Below, piece after piece: positions 1 through 6,832 of a stretch of 18,639 nucleotides of DNA. Within the stretch, counting starts at the first letter, position 1. Each line of letters opens with the position of its first letter. The position numbers were made by a program, and so were the translations under genes. The stretch is taken from positions 1 through 18,639 of the forward strand of contig QMQV01000022.1 of the NCBI GenBank assembly GCA_003649085.1, written 5' to 3'. Under the pieces are notes generated by a model. It had not been told where the DNA came from. It worked only from the letters and a program-made list of their open reading frames with translations, and ran no database searches. Origin of the DNA: Thermoproteota archaeon (GTDB taxonomy: Archaea; Thermoproteota; Methanomethylicia; Methanomethylicales; B66-G16).

Positions 1-1
1 G

Positions 2-361
2 TATGATTACGTTAATAGGAAGGGCATATTCTATGTGACAAGCCATGATATAGCCAGGAAAGGCGTTAGAGAAGTATCGCGGGCTATCAAGGATAAGCTG
101 GCTGGCTTTGACAGCGTTTATGTGAGCGTAGACGTAGATGTGTTAGATCCAGCCTATGCGCCTGGTGTAAGTAACCCCGAACCTGAGGGGTTGTCGATAT
201 CTACGTTATTAGACTTGTTGGGCGAAATCGTTGATAAGAGGGTTATAGGTGTGGATATAGTTGAAGTAACCCCAGGTTATGATGGCGGGTTAGCTGCTAT
301 ACAAGCCGCAAAGATAGCTTATGAGACCATGTGTCTAATCTATAGAGCTAGGAAGGCTTAG
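2..361 (+). CDS. Agmatinase/arginase family ureohydrolase, C-terminal part (5' end outside window)
   Basis: This is the C-terminal part of a manganese ureohydrolase (arginase, agmatinase, formiminoglutamase family). These enzymes hydrolyse a guanidino group to release urea; archaeal members are most often agmatinases that make putrescine for polyamine synthesis. The frame is open from base 2, so the gene begins upstream of the window; the GTG at 35 is internal. The visible 119 residues carry the family signature SVDVDVLDPAYAPG, whose aspartates bind the binuclear Mn centre, followed by a conserved GVDIVEVTP strand. Substrate specificity is set mostly in the missing N-terminal half, so agmatinase is an inference. 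The stop codon overlaps the stop of the convergent rpo12 gene. Confidence 0.88.
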   Translation, partial: YDYVNRKGIFYVTSHDIARKGVREVSRAIKDKLAGFDSVYVSVDVDVLDPAYAPGVSNPEPEGLSISTLLDLLGEIVDKRVIGVDIVEVTPGYDGGLAAIQAAKIAYETMCLIYRARKA

Positions 362-504
362 CGCGCCAACACTTCCCTAACTATTGGAGGTCTAACTTTT
401 ATTAAGACGCGATAGCCACAGCTTGGACATTTAACTCCTGGAAAACCTTCTAACTCGCTTTTATCAATTATTCTACCGCACTTAGCGCATACATATTGGA
501 CCAT
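358..504 (-). CDS. rpo12: DNA-directed RNA polymerase subunit Rpo12 (RpoP)
   Basis: A 48-residue zinc-ribbon protein, the archaeal counterpart of eukaryotic Rpb12, which sits in the Rpo3/Rpo10/Rpo11 assembly platform of RNA polymerase. It begins MVQYVCAKCG and has CxxC at residues 6-9 and CPSCG at 26-30, the four zinc ligands, followed by the family's basic tail with RPP at 38-40. Length matches the family (about 45-50 residues). The ATG at 504 is preceded by a GTGAT ribosome binding site. The gene lies tail-to-tail with the upstream ureohydrolase, the two stop codons overlapping, and is divergent from SUI1. Its size makes it easy to miss. Confidence 0.9.
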   Translation of the reverse strand: MVQYVCAKCGRIIDKSELEGFPGVKCPSCGYRVLIKVRPPIVREVLAR

Positions 505-646
505 AGCTCATCACTTCTAGCTTCTTTTGCGTTAAGTTAGCATGTAGATAAGTTTTTCTTTTGAAAAGAACGGTTTAGGCTTTATCAGAAAAATAAAAAT
601 ACTACTTTTTATCAAGGTTTTAATGCTGACAAGGTGATTCAAAAGC

Positions 647-955
647 TTGAGCGATATATGCCCTAGGTGTGGGCTTCCAAAAGACTTATGCGTCTGCGAA
701 GCTATTGTTCGTGAACAACAAAGGATTAAGGTTCGTCTTGAAAAGCGTAAGTGGGGTAGAGATGTCACCATCATCGAGGGGCTCGACGACAAGAACATAA
801 ACTTGCAGGAGCTTGCTGCTAAGTTAAAGAGCAAGCTCGCATGTGGAGGAACTAGCAAAAACGGTAGGATTGAGCTTCAAGGAGACCATAGGGAAAGAGC
901 TGCGCAAATACTTGCAGAGTCAGGCTTCCCAATAGATAACATAGACATAGAGTAA
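647..955 (+). CDS. Translation initiation factor 1 (aIF1/SUI1 family)
   Basis: Archaeal homologue of eIF1, which binds the small ribosomal subunit and monitors start-codon selection. The 102-residue protein has an N-terminal zinc-knuckle-like segment [13 protein letters not shown] (residues 5-17), then the SUI1 fold: the basic loop around [14 protein letters not shown], the strand-helix with [12 protein letters not shown], and the ribosome-contacting segment [15 protein letters not shown]. Length and domain order are typical for archaea. The TTG start at 647 is chosen because GGTGAT (633-638) lies 8 bases upstream and no in-frame ATG gives a complete N-terminus. It is divergent from rpo12, and an A/T-rich stretch around 590-605 probably holds its TATA element. 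Confidence 0.92.
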   Translation: MSDICPRCGLPKDLCVCEAIVREQQRIKVRLEKRKWGRDVTIIEGLDDKNINLQELAAKLKSKLACGGTSKNGRIELQGDHRERAAQILAESGFPIDNIDIE

Positions 956-1017
956 TTTAGCTAAACGCCGAATAACAACAGAAGAAAAAGGAGACGTTCA
1001 GTAGGGCTAATGAGGTT

Positions 1018-1986
1018 CTACGTCATTGATACTTGGATGTTAAGCTCTCTTATTAATTCTTTGTACCTGTTTCTCACCGTGACTTCTGTCACTTGAGCTG
1101 CTTGTGCAATTTCCTTTTGTGTCCTTCTCTCATTTTCAAGTAGCGAAGCGATGTATATTGCAGCCGCAGCTAATCCAGCTGGGTCTTTACCAGCTGTTGT
1201 CCCAAGTTTACGTGCTTGCCTAATGATTTCAGCTGCTCTATGCTGTGTTGCTCCACTTAGTCCTAACGCATCTCCAATTCTCGGTATGAAATCTATTGGA
1301 TCTGCTATCGGTATTGGCAGGTTAACCTCGTGTAGTAGTAGCCTATAGCATCTAGCAACGTCCTTTCTACCAGCTTTCGTGTACTTAGCTATTTCATCTA
1401 GAGTCCTGGGTATTTTCTGTGTTCTACAAGCTGCGTATATTGAGGCTGCGACAACGGATTCTATTGAACGTCCTCTTACAAGTCCTTTTTCAACAGCTTT
1501 TCTATAGATTACAGCAGCTTCTTCTTTAATGCTTCTTGGCAAGTTGAGCTGCGAGCTTATCCTATCGAGTTCGCTCATTGCTTGTGCAAGGTTTCTATCG
1601 AGAGAGCTGTGGACTCTCGTTCTGATTTGCCATTTTCTCCACCTTAAGATTTCAATTCTCTTCTTTGGCTCAAGTTTCCTGCCTAAGGCATCCTTATTGC
1701 GCCAGTCTATTACCGTTGATAAGCCTTGATCGTGAAGCGTAGGTGATAATGGTGCACCAACCCTACTTCTCTTTTCTCTTTCATCTGGTGTAAATGCTCT
1801 CCATTCTGGACCACGATCTATAATCTTCTCGCTAACAACTAAACCGCAATTAGCGCAAACAAGTTCTCCTCTTTCATAATCTTCATAAAACTGCGTACTA
1901 CCACACTCAGGACACTTCTGTACTACTGTTTTGGCTTCAGGTTTTTCCTCTTCTTTTCTGATATCCTTGACACCCATTTCTGACAA
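1018..1986 (-). CDS. tfb: Transcription initiation factor B (TFB, archaeal TFIIB)
   Basis: TFB recruits RNA polymerase to the TBP-TATA complex. Counting from TTG at 1986, the N-terminal zinc ribbon has C25, C28, C44 and C47. The B-reader/linker ([11 protein letters not shown], then [19 protein letters not shown]) follows, and two cyclin-like repeats fill the C-terminal two thirds ([12 protein letters not shown] in the first, [14 protein letters not shown] in the second). The second repeat ends in the BRE-recognition helix region [13 protein letters not shown]. The frame is open upstream to a TTG at 2007, but the likely TATA box lies at 2009-2017 and would place transcription start near 1986, so the upstream start is unlikely. 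ATG at 1977 is the alternative. About 322 residues, usual for the family. Confidence 0.96.
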   Translation of the reverse strand: MSEMGVKDIRKEEEKPEAKTVVQKCPECGSTQFYEDYERGELVCANCGLVVSEKIIDRGPEWRAFTPDEREKRSRVGAPLSPTLHDQGLSTVIDWRNKDALGRKLEPKKRIEILRWRKWQIRTRVHSSLDRNLAQAMSELDRISSQLNLPRSIKEEAAVIYRKAVEKGLVRGRSIESVVAASIYAACRTQKIPRTLDEIAKYTKAGRKDVARCYRLLLHEVNLPIPIADPIDFIPRIGDALGLSGATQHRAAEIIRQARKLGTTAGKDPAGLAAAAIYIASLLENERRTQKEIAQAAQVTEVTVRNRYKELIRELNIQVSMT

Positions 1987-2008
1987 GGTTGTCACCACCT
2001 TAACCAAG

Positions 2009-2017
2009 TATTTTAAA
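2009..2017 (-). promoter_or_regulatory. TATA box of tfb
   Basis: TTTAAAATA on the minus strand, centred about 27 bases from the TTG at 1986. The spacing implies a leaderless or very short-leader tfb mRNA and argues against translation from the TTG at 2007. Inference from archaeal promoter spacing. Confidence 0.5.
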
Positions 2018-2162
2018 CCAGATTTTTCACATCATCAGAACATCAGCTTACTTTACTTTTGCCAAGGTGAGTAATGGTAGAAGGGGTATATATTTGTTTC
2101 GCAAAGGAAATTAGCATCTCCTTTTCTTCGCGTGGAGTATTGTTTTCGGGCTGTTTAGATAG

Positions 2163-2176
2163 CTTTTTAAATATTT
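2163..2176 (+). promoter_or_regulatory. TATA box of the PqqD-like gene
   Basis: An A/T block with the core TTTTTAAATATTTT lies about 40 bases before the TTG at 2210. Transcription would start near 2196, leaving a short leader that contains an AAGGTTGTGA ribosome binding site. Spacing fits an archaeal promoter; there is no direct evidence of use. Confidence 0.45.
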
Positions 2177-2209
2177 TCTTTGCAGAGTTTGGGCTAAGGT
2201 TGTGAAAAT

Positions 2210-2512
2210 TTGAGCGAAGAACCTAGTGGTAAGGTTAGTGTTGCTGATGCTTTACCTAGGAAGCCTTTGAGGCATGGACGCGAAGTCGGCATTGATGCTA
2301 ATGGCTACGTGGTCTTAAATGAGCAGACGGGCAATGCATATTGCTTGCCTCCAGCTGTTTACGCTATTTGGACTTATTGTAATGGTGAGACAACAGTAGA
2401 AGACATATCTTCTAGAGTTAGCGTTGAAGCAGAAGTCCCCATAGAGCAGGCGAGAGAGGTTATCGTGGCTGTCTTAAATGCCTTAGCAGATGTCGGGTTA
2501 ATTAGCTGGTAG
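2210..2512 (+). CDS. PqqD-like small protein (RRE-type winged-helix fold)
   Basis: A 100-residue protein of the PqqD family. PqqD domains are RiPP recognition elements: small winged helix-turn-helix folds that hold a precursor peptide for a radical SAM or other modifying enzyme. Family features visible are the strand GYVVLNEQTGNAYCLPP (a gene product that reads 'variable residue, lets it be present, hydrophobic'), AVYAIWTYCNGETTVEDI (helix leading into the typical G-x-x-T-V-E-D-I), and the C-terminal helix ending NALADVGLI. The TTG start has AAGGTTGTGA just upstream. No radical SAM enzyme or precursor peptide was found nearby; neighbours are TFB and a surface protein. Stand-alone PqqD-like proteins are known in thermophilic archaea with unknown function. 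A T-run at 2550-2555 may end the transcript. Confidence 0.78.
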   Translation: MSEEPSGKVSVADALPRKPLRHGREVGIDANGYVVLNEQTGNAYCLPPAVYAIWTYCNGETTVEDISSRVSVEAEVPIEQAREVIVAVLNALADVGLISW

Positions 2513-2539
2513 CTAGAAGCTAGGTTATGACAAAAACTC

Positions 2540-4216
2540 CTAAACCTTCTTTTTTACCAAGGTGGTTGAAAAGAGCAAGAAAAGTAACAGTATTAGCCCT
2601 ATTAACAAGGTAGATTCATACGTGGGGTATGTTGTTAGCTGGTGCTTAATCGTAGGTGGTGTTGTAGCAAATCCTCCTGTAAAGGGTGGGGTAGCCCCTC
2701 CGCTGAAAGGTGTCCCAGCTAGACGAGCTATATTCGGAGAAGTTGTTGAAGTTATGCGGGCCCATATGTATTTGGCAGTGGTATTAACGCCGCTGTCAGA
2801 ACATTTTTTCCAAGCTCTCCCGTTCCACCAGAACATTTTTAGATATGGTTCTACCTTAACAAGTACTCCTGTATAGTTTAACTTTATGTACACCCAATTT
2901 ACACCAGATGATGTGTTAATATGTACGTCGACGTAACTGCCAGCTTGATATGGAACGCTTGATGTCCCCGGATTTGAAGAATACCATGCTACAGTTAAGG
3001 TGATAGGCACAGTTGTAGAGATGCTGGCATTGACTTTGGCAGCTGTTAAAGCTAGAGAGTGAGTTCCGGCTGCAACCCTTATTTGATCAACAGCAGATAA
3101 TGACGCATTTAGGAATGACGTGTAATTAATGAACTCACCTACCTTATTAGCTCCTGTTCTAGCAGGTGGTGTTTGACCCCACCAGTTGTAAATGAAGGTA
3201 ACGTTTCTTGCAGGCGCACCCGCAATTGCTGAAGCATTTGCACTATATAAGGTGTTATTATCTAATATGCCCCAGTAAAATGTTATAGCATCCCAATTTA
3301 TTGAGGTAACATTCACACCTACCGTGTTATTAATTGCCTTACAACCAAAGAATGTGTTATCTCCGCCAACAGCAGTTATATTGAAACCAACCTTCGTATT
3401 ATTCCTTGCTTCGCACCACTTAAAGTAATTGCCCTTTGTGTCAGCGCCAGTTATGTTGAAACCAAAGGTATTGTTGTACGATTTAAGCTCAGTAAATGTT
3501 GAGAAAGACGTATCGTTTATCCAAATTCCGTCATTGTAATCTGCCGTGTAGTTAGACACAGTTATTTGTGTGCTATTGTCAATGAAGAGGCCTATCTTAG
3601 TGTTATTTGATAAGCAGTTTGACACTCTAATATTGGAACAATTGACGATGGTTAAGCCATAGTTGTTATTGTCTTTAAAAGTACAGTTCTCGATCCTGAT
3701 ATCTGAGCTGTTTATCAGTTTGACGCCCTCATCGTTTTCATAGAATTTGCTATTGTATATTAAAATTGAACTGCTATTTACTAATAAACCAATTCTAGCT
3801 CCTGTTATATTGACATAGTTTAATGTACCATAAGAACCTGTATCATTAAAGAAAATCCAATTCCATTTCTTGCCAGTTTCATTGACCTTAAATAAAACTG
3901 GTTCTGCAGATGTTCCTGTTATGTTTAAGACGCTTTGTGTATCAAGTATTATTGCTTGAGAAGCATTAACCACTACTATTGTTCCAGCTAATATCGTGAG
4001 ATTACCTGAGTTTTTAACATAAATTGTGACATTAGTATATATCGTACCATTCGCTGGTGACCATACATGCGTTGTGCCACTTATCGTGTTATTAGCTATC
4101 CCTGGAGTATCTACATACCATACGTCTGCATATACGGTATTAGCTCCTAGGCATGTGCAAATTATTAAGGTTATAAAGATAGCCAAATGAATTCGAGTTC
4201 TCCAAGGCAAGAGCAT
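2540..4216 (-). CDS. Secreted, membrane-anchored beta-helix surface glycoprotein (NosD/PbH1-like)
   Basis: Large extracytoplasmic protein. From ATG at 4216 it begins with a basic segment (WRTRIH), a hydrophobic stretch (LAIFITLIICTCLG) and a plausible signal cleavage after TVYA. The body has many PbH1-type repeats rich in N, I, S and T (GLLVNSSSILIYNSKFYEND and similar rungs), the pattern of a right-handed parallel beta-helix, up to about residue 350. A beta-sandwich-like region, a Thr/Pro/Gly-rich stalk and a C-terminal transmembrane helix ending KKKV follow. I count about 32 N-x-S/T sequons, indicating dense N-glycosylation. The frame extends to GTG at 4264, but a TATA box at 4274-4281 puts transcription start near 4251, downstream of it. 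TTG at 4210, seven bases after GGTG, is another possible start. No catalytic residues recognised. Confidence 0.82.
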   Translation of the reverse strand: MLLPWRTRIHLAIFITLIICTCLGANTVYADVWYVDTPGIANNTISGTTHVWSPANGTIYTNVTIYVKNSGNLTILAGTIVVVNASQAIILDTQSVLNITGTSAEPVLFKVNETGKKWNWIFFNDTGSYGTLNYVNITGARIGLLVNSSSILIYNSKFYENDEGVKLINSSDIRIENCTFKDNNNYGLTIVNCSNIRVSNCLSNNTKIGLFIDNSTQITVSNYTADYNDGIWINDTSFSTFTELKSYNNTFGFNITGADTKGNYFKWCEARNNTKVGFNITAVGGDNTFFGCKAINNTVGVNVTSINWDAITFYWGILDNNTLYSANASAIAGAPARNVTFIYNWWGQTPPARTGANKVGEFINYTSFLNASLSAVDQIRVAAGTHSLALTAAKVNASISTTVPITLTVAWYSSNPGTSSVPYQAGSYVDVHINTSSGVNWVYIKLNYTGVLVKVEPYLKMFWWNGRAWKKCSDSGVNTTAKYIWARITSTTSPNIARLAGTPFSGGATPPFTGGFATTPPTIKHQLTTYPTYESTLLIGLILLLFLLFSTTLVKKKV

Positions 4217-4273
4217 GCACCTTGCATTTAATGTGTAGCTAGAGACAGATATAGCGTTTGTCACGCTTAAAGG

Positions 4274-4281
4274 TTTTTATA
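4274..4281 (-). promoter_or_regulatory. TATA box of the surface glycoprotein gene
   Basis: TATAAAAA on the minus strand, a near-consensus archaeal TATA. It predicts a transcript start near 4251, inside the open frame but before ATG 4216 and TTG 4210, and therefore decides against the GTG at 4264. Confidence 0.5.
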
Positions 4282-4317
4282 CCATGGAACGGCTGTTTCG
4301 TAAAGTTATGCGGTATG

Positions 4318-5094
4318 CTAACGTGTATAGTAGAGGAGGGAGTTTTTATAGAGAGGGTCTTTTCCACATTCCTGTATCGTCAAGTTAACAGCATCTTCAA
4401 GCTTTAAGTGATCAATGACTAAGTGTTTAAGCAAAGATAGCGTTACGTTATCAGCGTACAGAAAGCTGACCTCTCTATCCCACCCTATGTATATGTTAGC
4501 CCCCTTCTTTATGAAGGCTTTAGCCATGTATGTGTTATTTAAGCCATAGCAACTATCTACCAAGATTACCGTTCCATCGAAAGAGCCTTTAGAGTTTAAG
4601 ATTAGACGTGGCGTTACTGCGAAGAACTTTTTCATCTCTTCATTCACTTTCACCCATCCTATGACAACCTCTCCTAAAAGCTGTTCTTCAACGTATTTTG
4701 ATGCATTAAACTCCTCACCTGTGAAGAAGTATACACTTACTAGTGCTTCACCTTTTTCCGTGAAACACACGTAAGCACTATGAACCCTAAAAATTATCAG
4801 GTCAAAATTCATGGAAGGTAATTCCTTAAATAGCCTTACCGTAACATTCTCACCAATAAACTCCCTTACTTCAAATCCAGCTTCCTGAAGTATTTGCTCA
4901 GTTTGTAACAGAAACTCTTCATTTGGTATTAGCAGGTAGAGCGAGTCTATAATAGCTGCTCTAGGCTTATGCTCTTTGAGAAATGTTAGCTGGGAAAAGG
5001 TAATCACTGCTACCGTTATTAAGATTAACGCTATAACAGCTATCAGTTGATGCCTTTTAATTAAACAGCTAAGATTTCGCTTCCGTATTTTCAT
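4318..5094 (-). CDS. Membrane-anchored caspase/CHAT-like (clan CD fold) protein
   Basis: From ATG at 5094 the protein has a basic N-terminus (MKIRKRN), a transmembrane helix at about residues 17-37 (IAVIALILITVAVITF) and an outside domain of about 220 residues. The domain follows the clan CD cysteine peptidase order: a beta strand AAIID, helix, strand EVREFIG, strand LIIFRVHS carrying a candidate catalytic His (H105), later strand TVILVDSC carrying a candidate catalytic Cys (C182), then KKGANIYIGWD, the strand that follows the Cys in CHAT, caspase and gingipain folds. The His-Cys arrangement suggests a peptidase, but activity is not shown and the substrate is unknown. Upstream in-frame ATGs at 5109 and 5166 are possible; the shared TATA box at 5127-5135 excludes 5166 and favours 5094. 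Transcribed divergently from the dehydrogenase gene. Confidence 0.72.
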   Translation of the reverse strand: MKIRKRNLSCLIKRHQLIAVIALILITVAVITFSQLTFLKEHKPRAAIIDSLYLLIPNEEFLLQTEQILQEAGFEVREFIGENVTVRLFKELPSMNFDLIIFRVHSAYVCFTEKGEALVSVYFFTGEEFNASKYVEEQLLGEVVIGWVKVNEEMKKFFAVTPRLILNSKGSFDGTVILVDSCYGLNNTYMAKAFIKKGANIYIGWDREVSFLYADNVTLSLLKHLVIDHLKLEDAVNLTIQECGKDPLYKNSLLYYTR

Positions 5095-5126
5095 TACTTT
5101 CCCAAGCATTATTGATAAAAGGGAAG

Positions 5127-5135
5127 GTTTAAAAC
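5127..5135. promoter_or_regulatory. Near-palindromic TATA element between divergent genes
   Basis: GTTTAAAAC is almost its own reverse complement. Its centre (5131) is 29 bases from the ATG at 5160 on the plus strand and 37 bases from the ATG at 5094 on the minus strand. Either orientation would give a leaderless or short-leader mRNA, so one TATA box may serve both genes. Inferred from spacing only. Confidence 0.45.
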
Positions 5136-5159
5136 TAGCTATAGCCTTTTTACTGGCGT

Positions 5160-6191
5160 ATGGCAAAGCATAAAATCGCAGTATTGCCAGGAGACGGTAT
5201 AGGACCAGAGGTTGTCAACGCTGCAGTACGAGTTTTAGAAGCTGTACAAGATGTGGTAAAAGGGCTAGAACTTGAGCTTGTTTTCGGAGAGGCTGGCTTA
5301 TCTGCTCTTGAAAAATACGGTACTAATTTACCTCCTGAAACTCTTAACATCTTAAAGAGCTGTAAGTGTGTCTTAAAAGGGCCCATGACAACACCTGAAA
5401 TTCCAGAAGTTCCTCCAAGCGTAGCCGTTACCATTAGGAAGATGTTTGACTTATACGCTAACGTTAGGCCAGCGAAAGCTTATCCGAATACCAAGGCATT
5501 AAAGCCGAACATAGACTTAGTTATCGTTAGGGAGAATACCGAAGGGATGTATTCCGGCATTGAATATCAACTTGCTGACGGCGTCGGCATAGCTTTACGT
5601 GTTATAACTAGAAAAGCTTGTCAAAGAATAGCTGAATATGCCTTTAACCTGGCCTTAAACAGACGAAGAAAAGTCACCTTCGTGCACAAAGCTAACATAT
5701 TGAGACTAACTGACGGCGTTATCTTTAAGGGAGCTGTCCAAGAAGTCGCCAAGAAGTATCCAGAAGTGGAATTTGAAGAAGCTCACATAGATGCGATGGC
5801 AATGAATCTTGTGAAGAAGCCTGAGATCTACGACGTTGTGGTAACTGAGAACCTTTTTGGAGACATATTATCAGATTTAGCAGCTGAAGTTGCGAGTGGG
5901 ATAGGTATTGCGCCGTGTGCGAATTTAGGCGAAAACTATGCAATGTTTGAGCCAGTACATGGCAGTGCCCCTAAAATGGCTGGTAAGAACATAGCTAATC
6001 CCATGGCAACGATCTTAGCTACGAAGATGATGATGGAGTGGCTTGGAGAGCACGAAGCCGCTAAGCTGATCGAAGAAGCTGTGATAGGGGTCTTAAGCGA
6101 AGGAAAGGTGTTAACTTACGATTTAGGTGGGAGCGCCAAGACATCTGAGGTAGCTGAAGAAGTAGCTAAGAAAGTCAGGGAGTTAGCTTGA
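5160..6191 (+). CDS. Isocitrate/3-isopropylmalate/homoisocitrate dehydrogenase family protein
   Basis: Beta-decarboxylating dehydrogenase that oxidises a 2-hydroxy diacid with NAD(P)+ and Mg2+ or Mn2+ and releases CO2. The 343 residues include GDGIGPEV at 11-18, substrate arginines R93, R103 and R124 (in RENTEG 124-129), Y131, K177 in VHKANI, metal-binding D211, D235 and D239, and the cofactor loop GSAPKMAGKNIANP at 268-281. Length is normal for leucine-pathway or archaeal isocitrate enzymes. RENTEGMYSGIE resembles isocitrate and homoisocitrate enzymes, but archaeal isopropylmalate dehydrogenases share it, so the substrate is undecided. The loop has K272-M273; Lys at this place is seen in NADP-using isocitrate dehydrogenases. 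No leuA/leuC/leuD or citrate-cycle gene is adjacent. The ATG at 5160 would be nearly leaderless. Confidence 0.93.
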   Translation: MAKHKIAVLPGDGIGPEVVNAAVRVLEAVQDVVKGLELELVFGEAGLSALEKYGTNLPPETLNILKSCKCVLKGPMTTPEIPEVPPSVAVTIRKMFDLYANVRPAKAYPNTKALKPNIDLVIVRENTEGMYSGIEYQLADGVGIALRVITRKACQRIAEYAFNLALNRRRKVTFVHKANILRLTDGVIFKGAVQEVAKKYPEVEFEEAHIDAMAMNLVKKPEIYDVVVTENLFGDILSDLAAEVASGIGIAPCANLGENYAMFEPVHGSAPKMAGKNIANPMATILATKMMMEWLGEHEAAKLIEEAVIGVLSEGKVLTYDLGGSAKTSEVAEEVAKKVRELA

Positions 6192-6752
6192 AATCCTAAC
6201 AGTATAACTTTTGGTGCTGCCTTCTTCAAAAACGCCATCAATTGAATAAGCTATTGTAACATCAAAGGTTATTGATTTTTCACCAGGCTCTAAAACACCT
6301 TCAACTTTAATTGGCACTGTAGATCTTTCGCCAGGGTCTAATATCTTGCTATAAAACCATGAAGTATAGTTGTTGGATAGTAGTTCGTTTCCGAGGTACA
6401 ACATAAGTCTACCCGGTATAGACGGAGTTATGTAAACGGATACGTTGTGTTTAACTTCATCACTGTTTTCAAAAGATAGCGTTATGGTTGCATTTTCGCC
6501 AGGCTTTATGCTGCTCGGAAAAGTTATGGCTGAAAGCCCAACGGTAGCTGCTGTCGTTTCACTCGGCTTAGACCACACAATACCTAATATGGAGCTTAAC
6601 GACTCTGGACTAGTATATGCCACGTAAGCTAACAACAACGCGAAGACTAACACCGCTATTAACGCTTTTTTACCTCGAAATCTACTAGGCTGTTCTGTCC
6701 ACTGCTCTAATGTCTTCTTACCTCCCTTAATGTTAAGCAAGCACACTACCAT
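6183..6752 (-). CDS. Membrane-anchored protein with an extracytoplasmic Ig-like/CARDB-type domain
   Basis: Function not recognised. From ATG 6752 (GGAGAG ends 3 bases upstream) the protein of about 189 residues has a short charged cytoplasmic segment (KTLEQWTEQPSRFRGKK), one transmembrane helix at about residues 30-47 (ALIAVLVFALLLAYVAY), a linker, and a beta-sandwich domain of about 120 residues. The pattern FPSSIKPGENATITLSFEN, then VYITPSIPG and LDPGERSTVPIKVEGVLEPGE, is typical of CARDB/NEW3-like adhesion or scaffold domains that pack outside archaeal cells. An upstream ATG at 6776 is in frame, but a TATA-like block at 6793-6802 puts transcription start close to it, and the better ribosome binding site belongs to 6752. 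The 3' end overlaps the end of the convergent dehydrogenase gene by 9 bases. Confidence 0.65.
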   Translation of the reverse strand: MVVCLLNIKGGKKTLEQWTEQPSRFRGKKALIAVLVFALLLAYVAYTSPESLSSILGIVWSKPSETTAATVGLSAITFPSSIKPGENATITLSFENSDEVKHNVSVYITPSIPGRLMLYLGNELLSNNYTSWFYSKILDPGERSTVPIKVEGVLEPGEKSITFDVTIAYSIDGVFEEGSTKSYTVRISS

Positions 6753-6832
6753 GATCTCTCCTTTTACACTCTCCATTTAAGCATCTACATACCTTAAATA
6801 GCTTTATCTCACTGAAGCTGAGACGTTGTTTT

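Noticed and set aside
2074..2205. Open frame of 43 codons with a good AAGGTGA ribosome binding site, upstream of the PqqD-like gene
   Set aside because: It spans the PqqD-like promoter, its product has no recognisable composition or family, and its end falls in the next gene's leader. Kept only as a remote possibility.
2562..2876. 104-codon plus-strand open frame inside the surface-protein region
   Set aside because: Antisense to the Thr/Pro stalk and beta-sandwich part of the surface protein; a shadow of its biased codon composition.
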